64,000 nt of DNA from an uncultured Bacilli bacterium (GCA_910584165.1 CAJTZU010000002.1:77038-141037); one strand, 5' to 3'; shown: positions 53,716 through 62,726, counted from the stretch's first letter. Numbers and translations: made by a program. Notes: generated by a model not told the origin, from the sequence alone.

Positions 53716-54528
53716 ATGATTTTTAATAATAATAGTAAAGTAATTTCTTTTCAATACAATGAACCTTCTTTGGATGAATGTAGGAAATATCATATCCCAG
53801 ATGAAAATCCAAGGGTTAGGAAATTAGTAGTAAATGTAGATAACTCTATATTTTATACAAAAGCATTAGGAAATTATCGGATGATTAATGAATTAATTGG
53901 TTCTCATTTAGCTCATAAATTAGATTTAGATACTGTAGATTATGAGATAGGAAAAACTTCTACTGGATTTCATGCGTTATCCAAGCCTTTTTATGAAGAA
54001 GGTTATCAATATGATTTTTTTAAAGATTATTTTCATTTATCTAATTTTCCTAGAAGAGATATTTTAACTTATATTAATCCTTTTTCTTCTTTTTGTAGAA
54101 CAGAAGGATTAGATATTATTAAGGGTACAAAAATGTATGAATCCGCATTAAAATTAATTGCTATAGATTTAAAAATGGCTCAAGTAGATAGACATAGTGG
54201 TAATTTGCAGGTAAAATATGATGATAAGGAAGTATCTTTAGCGCCTATTTATGATTATAGTGAATCCTATTTAATGGGAGATTCTTCTACTATTTATCGC
54301 TCTTCTCTTATTTTTATTAAGAAGAATAGAGCAAGCCTAGAAGAATTAATAAAAAGACATCCTCAGTTATTAGAATATCTAAGTTATTTATTAAGTCTAC
54401 CAATAGATGTTATTTTAACAGAAATAGGGGATGAAAAAGATATTGAATTTACTGGTAATGAGATGTCGAGGTATATTAAAAGTCAAAGACTTATTGAAAT
54501 GCCCTTGCAAAAAATAAATAAAAAATAA
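53716..54528 (+). CDS. HipA-like kinase-fold protein, copy 4 of 4 (most divergent)
   Basis: A 270-residue protein. NELIGSHLAHKLDLDTVDYE, ALSKPFYEEGYQY, catalytic loop DRHSGN and LAPIYDYSESY (the Gly after Tyr-Asp-Tyr is Ser). It begins immediately after the stop of copy 3, behind AAAGGG inside that gene, so translation is coupled. It keeps all putative catalytic residues. The cluster ends about 80 nt before pta. Confidence 0.73.
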   Translation: MIFNNNSKVISFQYNEPSLDECRKYHIPDENPRVRKLVVNVDNSIFYTKALGNYRMINELIGSHLAHKLDLDTVDYEIGKTSTGFHALSKPFYEEGYQYDFFKDYFHLSNFPRRDILTYINPFSSFCRTEGLDIIKGTKMYESALKLIAIDLKMAQVDRHSGNLQVKYDDKEVSLAPIYDYSESYLMGDSSTIYRSSLIFIKKNRASLEELIKRHPQLLEYLSYLLSLPIDVILTEIGDEKDIEFTGNEMSRYIKSQRLIEMPLQKINKK

Positions 54529-54607
54529 GAATCATTTTAAAATAAAAGAAAATTCGGTGATGATTTTTCTTTTTATTTTTGATAAAATATTTGAGGAAGG
54601 TGAAAAA

Positions 54608-55582
54608 ATGAACTTTATAGATAGTATTAAAGAGCGTGCTAGGTCACAAAAAAAGAAAATTGTATTACCAGAAACGATGGATGAAAGAGTAATAGAAGCA
54701 GCAGTTATGGCAAAAAAAGAAGGTATTGCTGATATAATTCTAGTTGGAAAACCAATTAAGGATATTTCGCTAGAAGAAATAGAAGTTATTATTCCAGAAA
54801 CAGATTCTAAAACAGAGGAATTAGCAAATGCTTTATATGAGCTTCGTAAAGAAAAGGGAATGACATTAGAAAAAGCCAAAGAATTATTATTAACAGACTA
54901 TATGTATTATGCTTGTATGTTAGTAAAATTAGGTTATGCTGATGGGGTAGTAAGTGGTGCCTGTCATTCAACTGCTAATACTTTAAGACCATCATTACAA
55001 ATTATTAAAACAAAGCCAGGAGTTAAATTGGTATCTGCTTTCTTTTTAATGGTAGTTCCTAATTGTGAATATGGCGCACATGGAACTTTTGTATTTGCAG
55101 ATTCTGGTTTAGAACAAAATCCAGATTCAGAAAAGTTAGCAGCAATTGCTGCTAGTAGTGCAGAATCTTTTGCGTTATTAGTACAAGAAGAACCAATGGT
55201 TGCAATGCTTTCTCATTCTACGATGGGAAGTGCTAGTCATGCTGATGTTGATAAGGTAGTGGAGGCAACAAGGATTGCTAAAGAAAATTATCCTCAATAT
55301 AAAATAGATGGAGAATTACAATTAGATGCAGCAATTGTTCCAAGTGTTGCAAGTTCAAAAGCTCCTAATAGTGAGGTAGCAGGACATGCGAATGTGTTAG
55401 TATTTCCAGATTTAGATGCTGGGAATATTGGTTATAAATTAGTTCAAAGACTTGCTAAAGCAGAAGCTTATGGTCCAATTACGCAAGGAATTGCTGCTCC
55501 AATTAATGATTTATCTCGAGGATGCTCAAAAGAAGATATAGTAGGGGTAATTGCTATAACAGCAGTTCAAGCACAGAAATAA
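54608..55582 (+). CDS. pta: Phosphate acetyltransferase
   Basis: A 324-residue single-domain Pta. Family signatures: KKIVLPETMDERVIEAA at the start, HSTANTLRPSLQIIKTKPG (about 118-136), and the C-terminal GNIGYKLVQRLAKAEAYGP with RGCSKEDIV. It interconverts acetyl-CoA and acetyl-phosphate in acetate fermentation; ackA is not nearby. ATG 54608 is preferred because GAGGAAGG lies 8 nt upstream. Confidence 0.96.
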   Translation: MNFIDSIKERARSQKKKIVLPETMDERVIEAAVMAKKEGIADIILVGKPIKDISLEEIEVIIPETDSKTEELANALYELRKEKGMTLEKAKELLLTDYMYYACMLVKLGYADGVVSGACHSTANTLRPSLQIIKTKPGVKLVSAFFLMVVPNCEYGAHGTFVFADSGLEQNPDSEKLAAIAASSAESFALLVQEEPMVAMLSHSTMGSASHADVDKVVEATRIAKENYPQYKIDGELQLDAAIVPSVASSKAPNSEVAGHANVLVFPDLDAGNIGYKLVQRLAKAEAYGPITQGIAAPINDLSRGCSKEDIVGVIAITAVQAQK

Positions 55583-55601
55583 CAACTAGTTATTTCTTTT
55601 T
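55577..55601 (+). terminator. Terminator after pta
   Basis: Stem AAATAAC / GTTATTT with a 5-nt loop followed by CTTTTTG, overlapping the pta stop. Confidence 0.7.
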
Positions 55602-55642
55602 GTTTCAAGTTATGTTAAAATCAATGACAGCGAGGTGATATC

Positions 55643-56995
55643 ATGGAAGATACAATAGCAGCCATTTCTACAGCTCTTGGAGTAGGAGCTATTTCTATTA
55701 TTCGTGTAAGTGGTAAAGAGGCAATTGAAATTGTAAATAAAATATGGAGTGGGAAAGATTTAAGTACTGTTCCATCCCATACTATTCATTATGGTTTTAT
55801 TAAAGATGGAGAAGAAAAAATAGATGAGGTATTAGTTTCTATTATGAAAGCTCCAAAAACATTTACCAAAGAAGATGTAATAGAGATTAATTCTCATGGT
55901 GGGATTGCAACTACTAATCGTGTATTAGAACTACTTCTTACTTGTGGTTGTCGTTTAGCAGAACCAGGAGAATTTACGAAGAGAGCTTTTCTAAACGGTA
56001 GAATAGATTTAATAGAAGCAGAGGGTGTAATGGATTTAATATCTGCTAAAACAGAAAAATCTCGAACTCTCGCACTTTCCCAGATGACAGGGAAGGTATC
56101 TTCTATGATTCATGATTTAAGAAAAAGGTTAGTAGATATTATTTCTAATATTGAGGTAAATATTGATTATCCTGAATATGAAGATATAGAAGTAGTGACT
56201 ATTGAAAAGATAAAAGAAAATATTTCTTATATAGAAGAAGAAGTAAAAAGAATTTTAAGTCGTTCTGAGACAGGCGCTCTTATTAAGGATGGTATTAAGA
56301 CTGCAATCGTCGGAAAACCAAACGTAGGTAAAAGTAGTATTTTAAATAAATTATTGGAAGAAGAAAAAGCAATCGTAACAGATATTGCAGGAACAACTCG
56401 TGATATCGTAGAAGGGGAAGTTTCTTTAGATGGTATTTTGCTTCATATGATAGATACGGCAGGAATTCGCGATACCGATGATACAGTAGAAAGCATTGGT
56501 GTGAAAAAGAGCTTAGAGTGGATTGAAAAAGCTGAATTGGTTTTATATGTATTAAATAACAATGAAGAAATGACAGAAGAAGAAAAAGCAATTTTAAAGA
56601 AAGTACAAACTAAGCCATCTATTCTTATTATTAATAAAATAGATTTAGATACTCATTTAGAATTACCAGAAGTAAATATGCCAATTATTTATATGTCTAC
56701 CGTTGAAAATAAAGGAATAGAAGAATTAAGACAAGAAATAAAAAATCTTTTCCATTTAGAGGAGATAGAGCAAGATGATTACACTTATCTAAGTAGTGCA
56801 CGTAGTATTTCTTTATTAAAGCAATGCTTACAGGGAGTAGACTCTATTCAATTAGGAATAAAACAAAATTTACCAATAGATATGATTGAGATAGATTTAA
56901 AATTTATTTGGAATTTATTAGGAGAAATTATTGGGGAAAACTATAGTGAAGAGTTAATTAATGATATGTTTAGTAAGTTTTGTTTAGGAAAATAA
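55643..56995 (+). CDS. mnmE: tRNA uridine-5-carboxymethylaminomethyl GTPase MnmE
   Basis: A 450-residue protein. N-terminal formyl-THF-binding domain (ISIIRVSGKEA, EPGEFTKRAFLNGRIDL), helical domain, inserted G domain with GKPNVGKSSILN (G1, about 222-233), DIAGTTRDIVEG (G2), DTAG (G3) and NKID (G4), and the catalytic C-terminus FCLGK. With MnmG it builds cmnm5U34 in tRNAs. AGGTGA upstream. Confidence 0.97.
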   Translation: MEDTIAAISTALGVGAISIIRVSGKEAIEIVNKIWSGKDLSTVPSHTIHYGFIKDGEEKIDEVLVSIMKAPKTFTKEDVIEINSHGGIATTNRVLELLLTCGCRLAEPGEFTKRAFLNGRIDLIEAEGVMDLISAKTEKSRTLALSQMTGKVSSMIHDLRKRLVDIISNIEVNIDYPEYEDIEVVTIEKIKENISYIEEEVKRILSRSETGALIKDGIKTAIVGKPNVGKSSILNKLLEEEKAIVTDIAGTTRDIVEGEVSLDGILLHMIDTAGIRDTDDTVESIGVKKSLEWIEKAELVLYVLNNNEEMTEEEKAILKKVQTKPSILIINKIDLDTHLELPEVNMPIIYMSTVENKGIEELRQEIKNLFHLEEIEQDDYTYLSSARSISLLKQCLQGVDSIQLGIKQNLPIDMIEIDLKFIWNLLGEIIGENYSEELINDMFSKFCLGK

Positions 56996-57061
56996 AAAAA
57001 TACCTTTTCGTAATAACATTTTTATGATATACTGATAAAGAAATAGAGGGAGATGTAGAAT

Positions 57062-57460
57062 ATGGCAAAGTTTTGTACAAGTTGTGGGAATCAAGTGGAA
57101 GATTCGTATTTGAACTGTCCAAATTGTGGTTCTCCATTAGGACAACCACAACAAGCTCAAGTAAATAATGGACAACAACAAATGAATAATGGTCAACCAA
57201 TGTATAACCAACCAAACATGCAACAACAATATATGGATCCAACTTTAAAATCAAAAATGGCTGCAGGCTTATTAGGAATTTTTCTTGGAGCATGGGGAAT
57301 CCATAATTTCTATTTAGGAAATAGTAGTAAAGGTGTTACACAAATCATTGTTACTATTGTAACTTGTGGTATTGGTGGACTTTGGGGATTTATTGAAGGA
57401 ATTATGATTCTTACTGGAAGCATTAATCGAGATGCACAGGGAAGACCACTTAGAGATTAA
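57062..57460 (+). CDS. TM2-domain protein with N-terminal zinc ribbon
   Basis: A 132-residue protein. Zinc ribbon CTSCGNQ plus CPNCGSP (residues 5-23), a Gln/Asn/Pro-rich linker with QQAQVNNGQQQMNNGQP, then a TM2 domain (about 64-125). This domain has two membrane helices around the GIHNFYLGN motif and ends SINRDAQGRPLRD. TM2 proteins are small membrane proteins of unknown role. Start ATG behind GAGGGAG. The next gene overlaps its 3' end by 29 nt. Confidence 0.88.
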   Translation: MAKFCTSCGNQVEDSYLNCPNCGSPLGQPQQAQVNNGQQQMNNGQPMYNQPNMQQQYMDPTLKSKMAAGLLGIFLGAWGIHNFYLGNSSKGVTQIIVTIVTCGIGGLWGFIEGIMILTGSINRDAQGRPLRD

Positions 57461-57827
57461 TTTTATAAAAAAAATAGTAAGTTTCTTACTATTTTTCGTA
57501 TGTATTTATCTTTATATTAAATTAGAAATAAATATTGATTGTATTTTTTATAAAATAACAGGGTATTATTGTCCGGGATGTGGAATTACTAGAATGTTTC
57601 AATCCATCTTAGAAGGAAATTTCTATCAAGCTTTTCGCTATAATTCCTTTCTTTTTATATCTATAAATTTATTTATCATATATTTTCTAATATCTTTATT
57701 TATTCCTATTAAAATTAGTAATAGGAATAAATTGATTATTCTAAGTTGTTTTTTAATTCTTTTGCTTACTTATGGAGTTTTAAGAAATTTAGAAATATTT
57801 TCATTTTTAAGTCCCACAGCGCTTTAA
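57432..57827 (+). CDS. DUF2752 membrane protein
   Basis: A 131-residue protein with three hydrophobic segments. The DUF2752 signature is YYCPGCGITRMFQSILEGNFYQAF (quoted in parts: CPGCGITRMF, then NFYQAFRYN, residues about 46-70). It commonly lies next to TM2 proteins. The only ATG that keeps the first helix is at 57432, inside the TM2 gene and without a clear ribosome site. A strong hairpin at 57470-57496 lies within its first codons, so expression may depend on read-through. Confidence 0.75.
   Translation: MHREDHLEINFIKKIVSFLLFFVCIYLYIKLEINIDCIFYKITGYYCPGCGITRMFQSILEGNFYQAFRYNSFLFISINLFIIYFLISLFIPIKISNRNKLIILSCFLILLLTYGVLRNLEIFSFLSPTAL
57470..57496 (+). terminator. Hairpin with T run inside the 5' part of the DUF2752 gene
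   Basis: A 12-bp perfect stem (AAAAATAGTAAG / CTTACTATTTTT) with a 3-nt loop beginning 10 nt after the TM2 stop. It looks like the TM2 gene terminator but lies inside the overlapping reading frame. Confidence 0.65.
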
Positions 57828-57847
57828 GAGACATTGTCTCTTTTTTA
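57826..57847 (+). terminator. Terminator after the DUF2752 gene
   Basis: Stem AAGAGAC / GTCTCTT with a 3-nt loop followed by TTTT, ahead of mnmG. Confidence 0.8.
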
Positions 57848-57906
57848 GTTGTGAAAATGATAATTCTGTATTATAATAGGTGAGATAGAAATGTGTGGTG
57901 AGATTT

Positions 57907-59778
57907 ATGTATGAAGTTATTGTAGTAGGAGGGGGGCATGCTGGTTGTGAAGCCGCACTTGCATGCTCAAGAAAAGGACATAAGACATTATTAATAACAG
58001 GAAATATTAAGAATATAGCAGATATGCCTTGTAATCCATCAATTGGTGGAAGTGCGAAGGGAATTGTTGTTCGTGAAATTGATGCTTTAGGCGGAGAAAT
58101 GGGCAGAAATGCCGATAAAAGTCTACTTCAAATAAAAATGTTAAATAGTGCAAAAGGACCGGCAGTCCAAGCCTTACGAGCACAAGCTGATAAAATTACG
58201 TATCCTAAAAATATGCTTCAAACATTAGAATCTACTTCTAATTTAGAAATTAGAGAATCTTTAGTAGAAGACTTAATTGTAGAGGATAATAAAATAAAAG
58301 GAGTAGTTTTAGAAGATGGAGAAAAAATAACATGTACTAGCGTTATTTTAACTACTGGTACATATTTAAAAGCAGATATTTTAATAGGAGATACTCGTAC
58401 TAGACAAGGTCCACATGGAGAAAGACCTAGTAATCATTTAAGTGATAAATTAAGAGACTATGGTTTTGAAGTTATTCGTCTTAAAACAGGAACTCCTCAG
58501 CGTATTGATAAAAATAGTATTGATTTTTCAAAGACACAAGTAGAACAAGGAGATTCTTATTATCACACATTTAGTTTTGATAATGAAGTATATTATAAAT
58601 TGGAAGAGCAAGTACCATGTCATCTTATTTATACCCAACCAGAAACTCATCAAATTATTCGGGATAATTTAAATAAATCGAGTATGTATGGTGGATTAAA
58701 TGATATTAAAGGAGTTGGGCCTAGATATTGTCCTTCCATTGAAGATAAAATTGTACGATTTGCCGATAAAGAAAGGCATCAGTTATTTTTAGAACCAGAA
58801 AGTTTATATTATGATGACATTTATATTCAAGGTTTTTCTACTAGTATGCCTAAAGATGTTCAAGAACAAATGGTTCATAGTTTGCCAGGATTAGAAAACG
58901 CTAAAATATTAAAATATGCTTATGCAATCGAATATGATGCCATTGATGCAAAACAATTAAAACAATCTTTAGAGACAAAAGTAATTGAAAATTTATATAC
59001 AGCAGGACAGATAAATGGAACTAGTGGATATGAAGAGGCTGCTTGTCAAGGATTAATAGCAGGTATTAATGCTTCTTTAAAATTAGAAGGAAAAGAACCG
59101 TTGATTTTAAAAAGAAATGAAGCTTATATTGGAGTACTAATAGATGACTTAGTAACAAAAGGAATCATTGATCCATATAGGTTATTAACTTCTCGTGCAG
59201 AATATAGATTACTACTTAGACATGATAATGCGGATATGCGTTTAAGAGAATATGGATATCAAGTAGGGTTAGTTTCAGAAAAAAGGTATCAGCTCTTTTT
59301 AGAAAAAAAGAAAAAAATAGAAGAGACTATTGAAACTTTAAAAACTGTTAAAATAACTCCTACTTCAGTTACACAAGAATATTTAAATACAATCCCAACA
59401 ACTCCATTAAAAGATGGAATTACGCTATATGACTTTTTAAAGAGACCGGAAGTTAATTTTGAACATATTAAACATTTCATAGAATTAGATATTACTCCTG
59501 AAATAGAGGAACAAGTAACAGTATCTATTAAATATGAAGGATATATTGCCAAAGCAAATAAGGAAGCTTTAAAAATGGTAGATTTAGATAATAAAAAAAT
59601 TCCAGAAGATATTAACTATGATGCTATTCATAATTTAGCAAGTGAGGCAAAACAGAAACTAAAGAAGATAATGCCTACTTCTATTGGTCAAGCATTACGT
59701 ATTAGTGGTGTAAATCCAGCCGATATCTCTTTAATTATGGTATATTTAAAAAAGGAGTATCATCATGAGTCAAAGTGA
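57907..59778 (+). CDS. mnmG: tRNA uridine-5-carboxymethylaminomethyl synthesis enzyme MnmG
   Basis: A 623-residue FAD protein. VVGGGHAGCEAALA (FAD, residues 7-20), GIVVREIDALGGEMG, TGTYLKADILIGD, GTSGYEEAACQGL, and a C-terminal helical MnmE-binding domain. Partner of MnmE, whose gene lies two genes upstream. GGTGAG precedes ATG 57907; an in-frame GTG four codons earlier overlaps that site. It overlaps rsmG by 14 nt. Confidence 0.97.
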   Translation: MYEVIVVGGGHAGCEAALACSRKGHKTLLITGNIKNIADMPCNPSIGGSAKGIVVREIDALGGEMGRNADKSLLQIKMLNSAKGPAVQALRAQADKITYPKNMLQTLESTSNLEIRESLVEDLIVEDNKIKGVVLEDGEKITCTSVILTTGTYLKADILIGDTRTRQGPHGERPSNHLSDKLRDYGFEVIRLKTGTPQRIDKNSIDFSKTQVEQGDSYYHTFSFDNEVYYKLEEQVPCHLIYTQPETHQIIRDNLNKSSMYGGLNDIKGVGPRYCPSIEDKIVRFADKERHQLFLEPESLYYDDIYIQGFSTSMPKDVQEQMVHSLPGLENAKILKYAYAIEYDAIDAKQLKQSLETKVIENLYTAGQINGTSGYEEAACQGLIAGINASLKLEGKEPLILKRNEAYIGVLIDDLVTKGIIDPYRLLTSRAEYRLLLRHDNADMRLREYGYQVGLVSEKRYQLFLEKKKKIEETIETLKTVKITPTSVTQEYLNTIPTTPLKDGITLYDFLKRPEVNFEHIKHFIELDITPEIEEQVTVSIKYEGYIAKANKEALKMVDLDNKKIPEDINYDAIHNLASEAKQKLKKIMPTSIGQALRISGVNPADISLIMVYLKKEYHHESK

Positions 59779-60466
59779 ATTTGAAAAATATTTGGAAGAG
59801 TTAGGAATTCATTTAACAAATATTCAGAAAGAACAATTAGAGAGTTATTATGAACTTTTAGTAGAATATAATAAAGTGATGAATTTAACAGGAATTACAG
59901 AGCATGATGAAGTCTATTTGAAGCATTTTTATGATAGTTTGACATTAGCACGTGTTTGTGACTTGACAAAGGAAATATCTTTATGTGATATTGGAACAGG
60001 CGCAGGTTTTCCAGGAATGGTACTAAAAATAGTGTTTCCCAATTTAAGAGTAACTTTAGTAGATTCTTTAAATAAAAGAATAGATTTTTTAAAGGTGGTA
60101 GCAGAAAAGTTGGGGATATATAATATTGAGTTTATTTCTTCTAGGGCAGAAGAATATGCAATAAAAAATCGTGAATGTTTTGATATAGTAACATGTCGAG
60201 CAGTAGCCTCTCTTCCGATGCTTTTAGAATATAGTATTCCACTTGTCAAAGTAGATGGATATTTTATTTCAATGAAGGGCAGTAAAAGGGAAGAGGAGGA
60301 ATCGAGAAGAGCATTGGATTTATTAAGTTGTCAAATAGAAAAAGTAGATAGTTTTTCTCTTCCAAAAGAGAAAAGTATGCGTACACTATACATAATAAAA
60401 AAATTAGAAAAAACATCTTCTAAATATCCTAGAAAATTTGCGGATATAAAGAAGAAACCGTTATAA
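59765..60466 (+). CDS. rsmG: 16S rRNA (guanine527-N7)-methyltransferase
   Basis: A 233-residue RsmG/GidB. SAM motif CDIGTGAGFPGMVLK (residues about 73-87), ITEHDEVYLKHFYDSL before it and CRAVASLPMLLEY after it. It methylates G527 in the 530 loop. AAAGGAG within mnmG drives its ATG. In Bacillus noc follows directly; here three unrelated genes intervene. Confidence 0.96.
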   Translation: MSQSEFEKYLEELGIHLTNIQKEQLESYYELLVEYNKVMNLTGITEHDEVYLKHFYDSLTLARVCDLTKEISLCDIGTGAGFPGMVLKIVFPNLRVTLVDSLNKRIDFLKVVAEKLGIYNIEFISSRAEEYAIKNRECFDIVTCRAVASLPMLLEYSIPLVKVDGYFISMKGSKREEEESRRALDLLSCQIEKVDSFSLPKEKSMRTLYIIKKLEKTSSKYPRKFADIKKKPL

Positions 60467-60478
60467 GAAAAAAGGAAT

Positions 60479-60503
60479 AGAAGATAATTTTATCTTCTTT
60501 TTT
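60479..60503 (+). terminator. Terminator after rsmG
   Basis: Stem AGAAGATAA / TTATCTTCT with a 2-nt loop as drawn (longer if the inner A-T pairs open), followed by TTTTT. Confidence 0.7.
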
Positions 60504-60567
60504 AGAAAATAAATTCATTGGTATTTTTAAAAGAAAATGGTATACTTATTATAAGGTAGGTGTTAAT

Positions 60568-60960
60568 ATGTATTGTAGCAATTGTGGAAATCAATGTAAA
60601 AATGGAGATAGGTTTTGTGAAAAATGTGGTAATCCTATTAATACGAATGGGATTATTATAGAAAATAATCAACAGTCAGAAGACCAAGAAACCGCTAATT
60701 TATTAACTTTAATTGCTATTATATTATTTTTTCCAGTACCTTTTTTCTTTAATAGTTTAGGCTATTATGGTTTAAATGGAATATCTTATTTAGGAGCTTT
60801 AACTTTACTAATTTATACAAGAGTTAAATATCCAAAAAATATTTTTGCTAAAGTATTAATGTGGATAGTCATTGTTTTAGGTATCCTTGGTGCCATTGCT
60901 ATGCTAATCTTTTTTATTAGTTGTAGTCTGGCATTAAGAGATTGTCAGAATATGGGGTAA
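60568..60960 (+). CDS. Zinc-ribbon membrane protein
   Basis: A 130-residue protein. Zinc ribbon CSNCGNQCKNGDRFCEKCGN (residues 3-22), short acidic linker, then two to three hydrophobic helices (about 45-65, 72-90, 98-122). No TM2 motif. TAGGTG upstream of the ATG. The next gene starts 1 nt after the stop. Function unknown. Confidence 0.75.
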   Translation: MYCSNCGNQCKNGDRFCEKCGNPINTNGIIIENNQQSEDQETANLLTLIAIILFFPVPFFFNSLGYYGLNGISYLGALTLLIYTRVKYPKNIFAKVLMWIVIVLGILGAIAMLIFFISCSLALRDCQNMG

Positions 60961-60961
60961 T

Positions 60962-61645
60962 ATGATTATTGGTAAAATAAATTTCCCTATTTATGCTACT
61001 TTTATATTTTTGTCTTTTCTTTTTCATATTATCTTTCATATAGTTTATTTAAAAAAGAAAAAACTATCTAACGATTATTTGTTTTTATCTATCTTTATGA
61101 ATTTTATTTTTTGTATAATAGGAGCAAAAATTTTAAATCTTTATACAAATAAGAAGATGGCTTTAACCTTATTAACAGCTGGTTTTAGTAGCTATGGTGG
61201 AGCAATAGGAATTTTATTAAGTTCTTATTTATTTTCAAAAATGATTTCTAATTTTTTTATATTAAAAAGTAGTATATTATCTTTACCATTGATGTATTCT
61301 ATTTCTAAATTAGGATGCTTTTTTGTAGGCTGTTGCTATGGAATTCCGTATAAAGGACTCTTTAATGTGACTTATTTACAAGGACTAAATATTTCTTTAT
61401 TCCCTGTTCAGTTAGTAGAAAGTATAGTATTTTTTCTTATTTTTTTAGTAGGAATATTTTATCACAAAAAGAAATATATTTTAGAAATTATTATTTTGTT
61501 AAGTGCTTGTGCAAAATTTTTATTAGAGTATTTGAGATATGAAAATATCGGAAAATTTATTTGTGTAAATCAAGTTATTAGTTTACTGCTTATATTTATC
61601 GTTTTAATAATAATACAAAGAAAAAAAGTTAAACAAACTGTTTAA
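60962..61645 (+). CDS. Lgt-like (prolipoprotein diacylglyceryl transferase family) membrane protein
   Basis: A 227-residue protein with about seven helices. Lgt-family signatures: AGFSSYGGAIGILLS (compare the HGGLIG-type motif of Lgt) and ISKLGCFFVGCCYGIPYKG (compare GRIGNFxNGE in Lgt), then LFPVQLVESIVFF (compare PSQLYE). The Cys-Cys-Tyr-Gly version marks a side branch of the family, not canonical Lgt, and the usual His is replaced by Tyr. Substrate is unclear. Co-transcribed with the zinc-ribbon gene upstream. Confidence 0.75.
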   Translation: MIIGKINFPIYATFIFLSFLFHIIFHIVYLKKKKLSNDYLFLSIFMNFIFCIIGAKILNLYTNKKMALTLLTAGFSSYGGAIGILLSSYLFSKMISNFFILKSSILSLPLMYSISKLGCFFVGCCYGIPYKGLFNVTYLQGLNISLFPVQLVESIVFFLIFLVGIFYHKKKYILEIIILLSACAKFLLEYLRYENIGKFICVNQVISLLLIFIVLIIIQRKKVKQTV

Positions 61646-61651
61646 CTTTTT
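61622..61651. terminator. Bidirectional terminator between the Lgt-like gene and the dehydrogenase
   Basis: Stem AGTTAAACA / TGTTTAACT with a 3-nt loop, flanked by A and T runs, between convergent genes. Confidence 0.85.
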
Positions 61652-62726
61652 ATTTTATATATTCATTTAATGGTTTTACTCGATACATTAATTCATCCAT
61701 ATCACAAGTTGCTAAGAAACCTGGTTTAGCGTTAATGACATCTGGTAATCTATTGACGATAGTTGCACAAGTAAGTTCTACTGTAGCAGGTCTATTAACA
61801 GTAATAGTAGTGTCTGGTTCTCCTATAACTGTCCATTCATTTTTATCAAATTCATCTGGTCCATATACTTTTCCAATACATTCTGATTCAATAATAATAC
61901 CTTCTTTGGTAGTAGTTGTTACAACCGCACTCATACCAGTAGCATTTCCAGCTTTTACTGTCATATTTAAAGTAGATGAGTCAATATCAGTAGGATAAGT
62001 TGTTGGAACACACTTTTGTGTTTGACTAGTTACTTCTAGCCCCAATTTTCTAGCTAACCATCCATTTACATTCCACATATAAGATGGAGAATAACTTCCA
62101 CTATTAATTAAATGATTTCTTTCTTCGTCACTCATTCTATCTACGCTAGCAATTTTTTCATCGAATTCTTCCATAGTAAGACCAGCGCCATGTGCTTCTG
62201 CTAAAGCAATTCCATAGTCCTCTACATTATAAGAAGAGCTACCCTTTATTTTCTTTAAAGAATGACTAGAAGCTGCTATTGCACTAATAAGCTCTCCCCA
62301 GTAAATATCTTGGTAACCAGATCCAGCAATTGTACAGTTATTTTGAATGGCTAATTCATTTATTTTATTTGTTAACATAGGGTTTGAGTTATATGAGAAG
62401 AATGCTTCTTCACAAGTCGTAATAGCATTAATTCCAAGACGAGCACATAACATTAATGCATCCTCTACATCACTTAATAAGCTCATAGTAGTAACAATGC
62501 AAATATCAGGCATGGTTTCTCTTAATACTTGTTCTGCTTGTTCTACAGATGAAACAACAACACCTTTATTTTCTGTTCCTATAATTTCTCCGATATCTTT
62601 TCCAATTACGTTAGGATTAATATCAATGGCACAAACAATTTCAGCACCTTTCTCATATACATATCTCATTGAGTATACTGACATTTTACCTGCACCATAT
62701 TGTGCGACACGAATTTTTCTATCCAT
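61650..62726 (-). CDS. 2,4-diaminopentanoate dehydrogenase-like / dihydrodipicolinate reductase-like oxidoreductase
   Basis: A 358-residue protein. N-terminal Rossmann fold with VAQYGAGKMSVYSMRYV (residues about 7-23) and an acidic residue after the second strand (CAIDINPN). The central motif CEEAFFSYNSNP and the GSGYQDIYWGELI segment match the Ord/DAPDH group of the DapB-like superfamily. Those enzymes act in ornithine fermentation by oxidising 2,4-diaminopentanoate with NAD(P). None of the other ornithine genes are nearby, so the substrate remains open. It is the only leftward gene on the right arm. Confidence 0.78.
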   Translation of the reverse strand: MDRKIRVAQYGAGKMSVYSMRYVYEKGAEIVCAIDINPNVIGKDIGEIIGTENKGVVVSSVEQAEQVLRETMPDICIVTTMSLLSDVEDALMLCARLGINAITTCEEAFFSYNSNPMLTNKINELAIQNNCTIAGSGYQDIYWGELISAIAASSHSLKKIKGSSSYNVEDYGIALAEAHGAGLTMEEFDEKIASVDRMSDEERNHLINSGSYSPSYMWNVNGWLARKLGLEVTSQTQKCVPTTYPTDIDSSTLNMTVKAGNATGMSAVVTTTTKEGIIIESECIGKVYGPDEFDKNEWTVIGEPDTTITVNRPATVELTCATIVNRLPDVINAKPGFLATCDMDELMYRVKPLNEYIK

